Assembly (NCBI GenBank): GCA_002427465.1
Contig: DIRC01000042.1
Span: forward strand, 1-19,906
From: Clostridiales bacterium UBA5446
Lineage (GTDB): Bacteria; Bacillota; Clostridia; Oscillospirales; Oscillospiraceae
Length of the DNA: 19,906 nt
Direction of reading: 5' to 3'
Shown here: positions 15,569-19,906 of the stretch, one piece after another
Layout: every line of letters starts with the position of its first letter
Numbering within the stretch: position 1 is the first letter of the stretch
Program-made: the position numbers and the translations under genes
Notes under the pieces: model-generated
The model's input: only the letters and a program-made list of their open reading frames with translations
What the model was told of the DNA's origin: nothing
Database searches by the model: none

Positions 15569-15596
15569 ATTATACAATTATTTCCTTGCGAATCAA
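15569..15596 (-). promoter_or_regulatory. Sigma-A promoter of the glycogen operon
   Basis: On the minus strand TTGATT (15596-15591), a 16-base spacer and TATAAT (15574-15569) form a good promoter ahead of glgB. Its -35 box lies 23 bases from the -35 box of the divergent response regulator promoter, so the two share their upstream DNA. Confidence 0.75.
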
Positions 15597-15606
15597 AGGA
15601 TTTTTT

Positions 15607-15616
15607 CGCATATGCG
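15607..15616. promoter_or_regulatory. Palindrome between the two divergent promoters
   Basis: CGCATATGCG is a perfect 10-base palindrome sitting between the -35 boxes of the leftward glg promoter and the rightward two-component promoter. ATGCG recurs 19 bases further on, inside the spacer of the rightward promoter. A shared operator is possible; no regulator family is indicated, and OmpR-family regulators usually bind direct rather than inverted repeats. Confidence 0.35.
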
Positions 15617-15619
15617 GTT

Positions 15620-15648
15620 TTGACATTTTTATGCGATCCCTGTATACT
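15620..15648 (+). promoter_or_regulatory. Sigma-A promoter of the two-component operon
   Basis: A consensus TTGACA, a 17-base spacer and TATACT precede the response regulator. The start near 15655 leaves a leader of about 25 bases. This placement also excludes translation starts upstream of 15655 and supports the GTG at 15680. Confidence 0.85.
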
Positions 15649-15679
15649 GATTTATAATCAATTTCTGGGGGGCTTAGCC

Positions 15680-16345
15680 GTGATATACGTCGTCGAAGAC
15701 GACAAAAGCATCAGGGAGCTTGTGGCCTATGCCATGGACTCCGCCGGGTATGAAGCGGAGACCTTCGGGACGGCGCGGAGCTTTTTTGCCGCCATGAACC
15801 CATCGGCGGCCCGGCTTGTCATACTGGACATTATGCTTCCCGGGGAGGATGGGCTGACCGTCCTCAGCCGGTTGAGGTCGGCTCCAGAGACCGCGCAGAT
15901 TCCCGTGATTATCATGTCCGCCCTGGGGACGGAGCGGGATAAGGTTCATGGCCTTGATCTGGGTGCGGACGATTATATTGCAAAACCATTCGGCATTAAG
16001 GAATTTCTGGCCCGGGTCCGTGCTCAGCTTCGGCGGCATGAGCCAAAGGCCCTGCTTACCTCCGGACGCCTGCGGCTGCACCCGGCCGGGCGGAAAGTGG
16101 AAGTGGGCGGCCAGGAGATCAGCCTGACTGCAAAGGAGTTCGAGCTTCTGGAATATCTCATGCGGCGAGTGGGTGTGGCGGTTCGCCGCGAGGAGCTTTT
16201 GGGCGTCGTATGGGGTTATTCCGGAGGGGAGGAGACCCGGACCGTGGACGTGCACATCAGGAGCCTGCGCAGCAAGCTGGGCGCTTCGGGCAATGCCATT
16301 GAGACCGTGAGGGGCGTTGGCTACAGAATGGAGAAGCAGCTATGA
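15680..16345 (+). CDS. OmpR/PhoB-family response regulator
   Basis: This 221-residue transcription regulator has a receiver domain (1-115) with acidic Asp7/Asp8, phospho-acceptor Asp50 in ILDIMLPG, Ser80 and Lys102 in AKPFG. A winged-helix DNA-binding domain follows (about 125-219), with SLTAKEFELLEYL, a TVDVHIRSLRSKL recognition helix and VRGVGYRM at the wing. GTG at 15680 is the likely start: it follows GGGGGG by seven bases, begins at the canonical IYVVEDD strand, and the promoter lies just upstream. It is coupled to the kinase gene by an ATGA overlap. Sequence is closest in style to PhoB/PhoP. Confidence 0.94.
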   Translation: MIYVVEDDKSIRELVAYAMDSAGYEAETFGTARSFFAAMNPSAARLVILDIMLPGEDGLTVLSRLRSAPETAQIPVIIMSALGTERDKVHGLDLGADDYIAKPFGIKEFLARVRAQLRRHEPKALLTSGRLRLHPAGRKVEVGGQEISLTAKEFELLEYLMRRVGVAVRREELLGVVWGYSGGEETRTVDVHIRSLRSKLGASGNAIETVRGVGYRMEKQL

Positions 16346-17187
16346 AGCGGGGGCAAATTAAATATTCGGTGCTTTCCGCCGCGGCGGCCGTATTTGGAAC
16401 CGTCCTGTGGTCGCGCCGGCAGAGGCGGCAGGCTCCTTCCGGGGATAGCGGAGACGCAGAAGCCGCGGCTGTCCTGCCTGCCGCAGCCTCCAGGGAGGAA
16501 CCGGAAAAAATGCGCAGGGAATTTTCCGCAAACGTGTCCCATGAGCTTAAAACCCCCATCACATCCATTTCCGGCTATGCGGAAATGATGATGACGGGGA
16601 TGGTTAAGCGGGATGATGTGCCGAAGCTTTCGGAGAAGATCTATAACGAATCGCAAAGGCTGATTGCCCTCATCGATGATATTATCAGGCTCTCACGCCT
16701 GGACGAGGGCTCCGTGGGAAACCACGCTGCCGAGGTGAACCTTCTGGCAGCGTCCCGGCGTGTGGCGGACAGGCTTGAGCATAAGGCGGAAAGCTTCAGG
16801 GTCTGCGTTACGGTGTCCGGAGAAGACGTGATGATACTGGGCGATGAGCAGCTTGTCGACGAGATGATCGCGAACCTGTGTGACAACGCCATCAAATATA
16901 ACCGCCCGGGCGGGCGTGTCTGCATATGGGTAGGAAGACGGGGCGGCGCGCCTTACCTGACCGTATCCGACGACGGTATCGGAATAGAACCGGAGCATAT
17001 GGAGCGGATTTTTGAGCGGTTTTACCGAATAGACAAAAGCCGCTCGCGGGAAACGGGAGGCACGGGCCTTGGGCTTTCGATCGTAAAGCACAGCGCAGCG
17101 TGGCATAAGGCCACGGTAAAGGCTGAAAGCACACCGGGAAAGGGTACCCGGATCAGCGTTATTTTTGACGGAAAGGGAGGGGAATGA
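16342..17187 (+). CDS. PhoR-like sensor histidine kinase with minimal N-terminus
   Basis: This 281-residue kinase has a single predicted membrane segment (about 8-24) and a short Ala/Glu-rich linker (30-55). The dimerisation domain follows, with His67 in FSANVSHELKTPITSISGYAE, then the ATPase domain with N-box Asn182 (CDNAIKYN), G1 DDGIGI (210-215), F-box IFERFYRIDKSRS and G2 GTGLGL (240-245). The C-terminal pattern is that of PhoR. The usual second membrane helix, extracytoplasmic loop, HAMP and PAS domains are missing, so signal detection would need the membrane helix or a partner protein. It overlaps the response regulator by ATGA. All catalytic boxes are intact, so it should be an active kinase. 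Confidence 0.93.
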   Translation: MKRGQIKYSVLSAAAAVFGTVLWSRRQRRQAPSGDSGDAEAAAVLPAAASREEPEKMRREFSANVSHELKTPITSISGYAEMMMTGMVKRDDVPKLSEKIYNESQRLIALIDDIIRLSRLDEGSVGNHAAEVNLLAASRRVADRLEHKAESFRVCVTVSGEDVMILGDEQLVDEMIANLCDNAIKYNRPGGRVCIWVGRRGGAPYLTVSDDGIGIEPEHMERIFERFYRIDKSRSRETGGTGLGLSIVKHSAAWHKATVKAESTPGKGTRISVIFDGKGGE

Positions 17188-17191
17188 ACCC

Positions 17192-18442
17192 GTGGAATAT
17201 ATGAAAAAGCCGTTTGTGACAAAAGCTCAGCTTGAGGCGCTGGATAAGGACTTCCCGACGCCTTATTATCTTTATGATGAAAAGGCGATCAGGCAAAACG
17301 CGCGCAGGCTGAACGAGGCGTTTTCCTGGAACGAGGGATTCAAGGAGTATTTTGCCGTCAAGGCCACGCCGAATCCGGCAATCATGCGGATACTCCACGA
17401 GGAGGGCTGCGGCATGGACTGCTCGTCCCTCACGGAGCTGATGCTCTGCCAGCGAATCGGAATCGGCGGCAGGGATATCATGTTTTCCTCAAATGATACG
17501 CCGGCCGAGGATTTCCGGCTTGCGGACAGGATGGAGGCGATCATCAACCTTGATGACATAACTCATATCGACTTTCTTGAAAAAACCATAGGGCGGATAC
17601 CCGAAACTGTTTCCTGCCGCTTTAATCCAGGGGGATATTTTGAAATTTCCAACACGATCATGGATTCTCCGGGCGACGCGAAATACGGCATGACAAAGCC
17701 CCAGATGTTTCAGGCCTACCGTATCCTGGCGGCAAAGGGCGCCAGGGAATTTGGCATCCACGCCTTTCTCGCCTCCAACACCTCCACGGACGACTATTAT
17801 CCGACTCTTGCCATGCAACTATTCCGCCTTGCCGTGGAGCTCCATGAGGAGACGGGGGCCCACATCGGCTTCATCAACCTCTCCGGCGGTATCGGTATCC
17901 CCTACCGTCCGGACGGCCGGACGGCGGACATCATGGTGATCGGAGAAGCCGTCAGACGGGTCTACGAGCAGATCCTTGTCCCGGCGGGGATGGGAGACGT
18001 CAAAATCTTTACGGAACTGGGCAGATTTATGCTGGGGCCTTACGGCTGCCTGGTGACAAAGGCTATCCATCAAAAGCACATACACAAGGAATATATCGGC
18101 CTGGACGCCTGCGCATGCAACCTGATGCGGCCGGCCATGTATGGGGCCTATCACCACATCACCGTGGCGGGCAAGGAGGACGCGCCCTGCGATCACCTTT
18201 ATGACATTACCGGGGGCCTGTGCGAGAATAACGATAAGTTCGCAGTGGATCGCTGGCTGCCTTATATCGCGCCGGGGGACTTCGTCATCATCCATGACAC
18301 GGGCGCCCACGGTCACAGTATGGGGTATAATTATAACGGCAAGCTCCGCAGCGCGGAGCTGCTGCTGGGGGAGGATGGGCAGGTCACGATGATCCGCCGC
18401 GCCGAGACGCCGGAAGATTACTTCGCGACGCTTGAGTTCTGA
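17192..18442 (+). CDS. PLP-dependent decarboxylase, diaminopimelate decarboxylase family
   Basis: This 416-residue fold-type III PLP enzyme of the Orn/DAP/Arg decarboxylase family 2 type has its PLP lysine at Lys57 in EYFAVKATPNP. The phosphate-binding glycine loop SGGIGIPY is at 231-238, CENNDKFAVDR (from Cys344) is the partner-subunit active-site segment, and MGYNYNG (377-383) follows. In typical LysA proteins HFHIGSQ and EPGR are expected; here they read IHAFLASN (189-196) and ELGR (275-278), marking a divergent subgroup. Meso-DAP to lysine is the default prediction, but another amino acid substrate is possible. Start choice: GTG 17192 has GGAGGGG nine bases upstream; ATG 17201 is the alternative. 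It begins five bases after the kinase stop and is probably co-transcribed. Confidence 0.85.
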   Translation: MEYMKKPFVTKAQLEALDKDFPTPYYLYDEKAIRQNARRLNEAFSWNEGFKEYFAVKATPNPAIMRILHEEGCGMDCSSLTELMLCQRIGIGGRDIMFSSNDTPAEDFRLADRMEAIINLDDITHIDFLEKTIGRIPETVSCRFNPGGYFEISNTIMDSPGDAKYGMTKPQMFQAYRILAAKGAREFGIHAFLASNTSTDDYYPTLAMQLFRLAVELHEETGAHIGFINLSGGIGIPYRPDGRTADIMVIGEAVRRVYEQILVPAGMGDVKIFTELGRFMLGPYGCLVTKAIHQKHIHKEYIGLDACACNLMRPAMYGAYHHITVAGKEDAPCDHLYDITGGLCENNDKFAVDRWLPYIAPGDFVIIHDTGAHGHSMGYNYNGKLRSAELLLGEDGQVTMIRRAETPEDYFATLEF

Positions 18443-18472
18443 TCCCGGCATATGCCGATAATAAATGGAACA

Positions 18473-18502
18473 AGGACGGGGCGTGCCCCGTCCTGACGTT
18501 TT
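18473..18502 (+). terminator. Rho-independent terminator after the decarboxylase gene
   Basis: AGGACGGGGC and GCCCCGTCCT pair perfectly over ten bases with a two-base loop, followed by GACGTTTT. It is the terminator of the two-component/decarboxylase operon and lies just before the end of the convergent SSB-like gene. The T-run is short and displaced by four bases, and the leftward direction lacks a good T-run. A 12-base palindrome CGGCATATGCCG sits at 18446-18457, just upstream. Confidence 0.75.
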
Positions 18503-18510
18503 AATGCGGC

Positions 18511-19116
18511 TCAAAGCTTTTCAATATCAATGACCGAGACCTCAAAAGCCGTTTTTTCAATAGCGGCGCCGTCTATCAGCTTTATGTATCTGCGGCTTTG
18601 CATTCGCCCTTGCAGCGCAACCTTATCCCCAACCTGCCAGAGGCCGGCTTCGTGGGCCCGTATCCCCCAGCAGATGCAGGGCAGATAGTCGGAGCGGCCG
18701 CAGCGCCGTCCCACCGCCAGCATCAGGTCGCAAATATCGCGCCCCATGGGGGTCGTACGAAGATTCGGAGGCTTGCACAGGGTTCCGGACAGTTCCACAA
18801 GATTCAGGTCGTCCCCGTCGTCGAAATAGATTTCCCGTGCGAAAACGGTTACTACAAGCTTTGCGCCGTCACCACGCTTATTATTGAAGGAGCGCAGTTC
18901 TCCGGTGACATGGATGCGCGACGCCTCGCAGAGCTCCGCCGAGCTGAGCAGTGACGCCCTTGCCACGATGTTGAGCCTGTCTGTGGTTCCGGAAAGACGC
19001 CGGGTTTCGATGGGGAAGGTAAAAAATTTTTCGCCCCGGCTTTCATGTGAAAAAACGGGCGCCCCGGCCAGAACCCCGCGCAATTCCGCAAAATTTCTAA
19101 TTCCAGTTTCGTACAT
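18511..19116 (-). CDS. SSB-like protein with two OB folds
   Basis: This 201-residue protein appears to be two single-stranded DNA-binding folds in tandem. The second (about 105-199) reads like a standard bacterial SSB: NLVELSGTLCKPPNLRTTPMGR, LMLAVGRR, YLPCICWGIRAHEAGLW, VGDKVALQGRMQSRRY and closing EVSVIDIEKL. The first (about 9-98) has the same order of elements in weaker form: FAELRGVLAGAPVFSHESRG, FFTFPIETRR, DRLNIVARASL, SRIHVTGELRSF and FAREIYF. There is no disordered linker or acidic DDxPF-type tip, the part by which replicative SSB recruits partners, so it is probably an accessory paralogue. The ATG has GGAGGAGAAGG upstream. It is a stand-alone gene, divergent from deoC. Confidence 0.78.
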   Translation of the reverse strand: MYETGIRNFAELRGVLAGAPVFSHESRGEKFFTFPIETRRLSGTTDRLNIVARASLLSSAELCEASRIHVTGELRSFNNKRGDGAKLVVTVFAREIYFDDGDDLNLVELSGTLCKPPNLRTTPMGRDICDLMLAVGRRCGRSDYLPCICWGIRAHEAGLWQVGDKVALQGRMQSRRYIKLIDGAAIEKTAFEVSVIDIEKL

Positions 19117-19135
19117 GCCTTCTCCTCCGTAAGCT

Positions 19136-19164
19136 CGGGAGACAAAAACGCAAGAAGTCTCCCG
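19136..19164 (-). promoter_or_regulatory. Hairpin in the leader of the SSB-like gene
   Basis: CGGGAGAC and GTCTCCCG pair over eight bases with a 13-base loop, ending 19 bases before the ATG and next to the ribosome site. It could modulate translation or be a DNA operator. On the opposite strand it has no T-run and no gene to terminate. I found no convincing promoter for this gene in the 266-base gap to deoC. Confidence 0.4.
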
Positions 19165-19252
19165 CTGCCGTGATTTGTTTCCGATCCGCCTGCTCGCCGC
19201 GGGGCGGTTTTCGGATATAACAGCATATTCGAAAGAAGGCGGCTATATAACC

Positions 19253-19281
19253 TTGTACGAGTTCCTTTGGAGGCGTATAAT
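19253..19281 (+). promoter_or_regulatory. Promoter of deoC
   Basis: A perfect TATAAT lies 17 bases after TTGTAC (three of six matches to the -35 consensus). The start near 19288 would leave a leader of about 95 bases before deoC. No purine or DeoR-type operator is evident in the leader. Confidence 0.6.
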
Positions 19282-19382
19282 ACAGACGGCGGATTTTTTC
19301 CCCGCAGGCAAGCCAGATGAATTACAGAGCCTGGAACGCGTAATGCGCCCCAGGCCCTTAACGGAAATGAAAGAGGGATATC

Positions 19383-19906
19383 ATGACGATTCAAGACATA
19401 CTCGCCCGCTGCGACCATACGCTTCTGCGCGTGGACGCCGCCGGCGCGGAGATCAGGTCGCTTTGTGACCAGGCAATTAATTACGGCTGCGCTTCGGTCT
19501 GCATCCCGCCGTGCCACGTGGCCGGGGCAAAGCGGTATGTGGGCGACAGAATGAAGATCTGCACCGTCGCCGGTTTTCCCAACGGCTATAATACGTCCGG
19601 CATCAAGGCGGCGGAGGCTGCGGACGCAATAGCAAACGGCGCGGACGAAGTGGATATGGTGATTAATATTGCCATGGTCAAGGACGGGGTTTGGGGCGAT
19701 GTGGCGGCGGACATAGCCGCCGTGAGGAAGGCAACGGCAGGGTATCTGCTAAAAGTCATTATCGAATGCTGCCTTCTGGAAGAGGAGGAAAAGCGCCGTC
19801 TTTGCAGGATTGTATCGGACTCCGGAGCGGAATACATCAAGACGAGCACGGGCTTTTCCACAGGCGGCGCCACCCGGGAGGACGTAAGGCTGCTGCGGAG
19901 CTGCTG
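19383..19906 (+). CDS. deoC: Deoxyribose-phosphate aldolase (5' part, truncated by window end)
   Basis: The first 174 residues of DeoC run off the window edge; the full protein is usually 215-225 residues in Firmicutes. It splits 2-deoxyribose-5-phosphate into glyceraldehyde-3-phosphate and acetaldehyde in deoxynucleoside catabolism, in the cytoplasm. Visible features are DHTLLRVDA at the start of the TIM barrel, VAGFPNG (62-68), Asp91 in ADEVDMVIN, the Schiff-base lysine Lys124 in LKVIIE, and Lys153 in IKTSTGF, equivalent to the second active-site lysine. GAGGG precedes the ATG with a short spacer. It has its own promoter and may start a nucleoside operon beyond the window. Confidence 0.95.
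   Translation, partial: MTIQDILARCDHTLLRVDAAGAEIRSLCDQAINYGCASVCIPPCHVAGAKRYVGDRMKICTVAGFPNGYNTSGIKAAEAADAIANGADEVDMVINIAMVKDGVWGDVAADIAAVRKATAGYLLKVIIECCLLEEEEKRRLCRIVSDSGAEYIKTSTGFSTGGATREDVRLLRSC

Noticed and set aside
14607..15623. Rightward open frame of 338 codons opposite glgB
   Set aside because: Antisense to glgB and running through its promoter; no domain or ribosome site.
18852..19517. Leftward open frame of 221 codons across the SSB-like/deoC spacer
   Set aside because: It overlaps deoC on the opposite strand and the SSB-like gene in another frame, both of which are well supported.
1..19906. CRISPR arrays, IS elements, att sites, tRNA/rRNA genes
   Set aside because: No regularly spaced repeats, transposase motifs, terminal repeats or tRNA-like cloverleaf sequences were seen on reading both strands.

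Overview
The window looks like chromosomal DNA from an endospore-forming member of the Clostridia (Firmicutes), plausibly an Oscillospiraceae-type anaerobe. The evidence is a GerAB-type spore germination permease, strong AGGAGG-type ribosome binding sites, occasional GTG/TTG starts, near-consensus sigma-A promoters, and a perfect HrcA/CIRCE operator. No IS element, phage gene, CRISPR array, rRNA or tRNA was seen. No gene-free stretch exceeds about 270 bases. The taxonomic call is inference.

Layout, left to right. A gene end of unknown identity (1-60) precedes gerAB (97-1212). It converges through a shared terminator on a leftward block: a nudix hydrolase (2463-3029), a class 3 lipase (1703-2380) and cspA (1313-1525), which has its own strong promoter and a leader of about 107 nt. 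A membrane-bound processive GT2 glycosyltransferase follows on the + strand (3297-4595). Next is a well-bounded + strand operon (promoter 4709, terminator 8700): a polar amino acid ABC importer (lipoprotein, permease, ATPase) translationally coupled to an AbgB-like M20 amidohydrolase. This suggests import of an N-acylated or peptide-like amino acid followed by cytoplasmic hydrolysis. A perfect hairpin without a T-run separates the binding-protein gene from the rest. Then comes hsp20 (8896-9309) behind a perfect CIRCE element.

From 15596 back to 9382 runs a compact leftward alpha-glucan operon: glgB, glgA, a 248-residue protein that appears to be a non-catalytic remnant or paralogue of the glycogen phosphorylase N-terminal region, and a cytoplasmic GH13 alpha-glycosidase. 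The ATGA overlaps and short gaps point to one transcript. No glgC/glgD and no catalytic phosphorylase are present here. Back to back with its promoter is the promoter of a PhoB/PhoR-like two-component system (15680-17187) whose kinase has almost no sensor region. A PLP decarboxylase of the diaminopimelate decarboxylase family (17192-18442) follows. A leftward SSB-like protein with two predicted OB folds (18511-19116) and the 5' part of deoC (19383 to the window end) close the window.

The least expected features are the phosphorylase-like pseudoenzyme inside the glycogen operon, the double-OB SSB-like protein without an acidic tail, and the sensor-less kinase divergent from the glycogen operon. 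Most other genes are ordinary core or housekeeping accessory functions.
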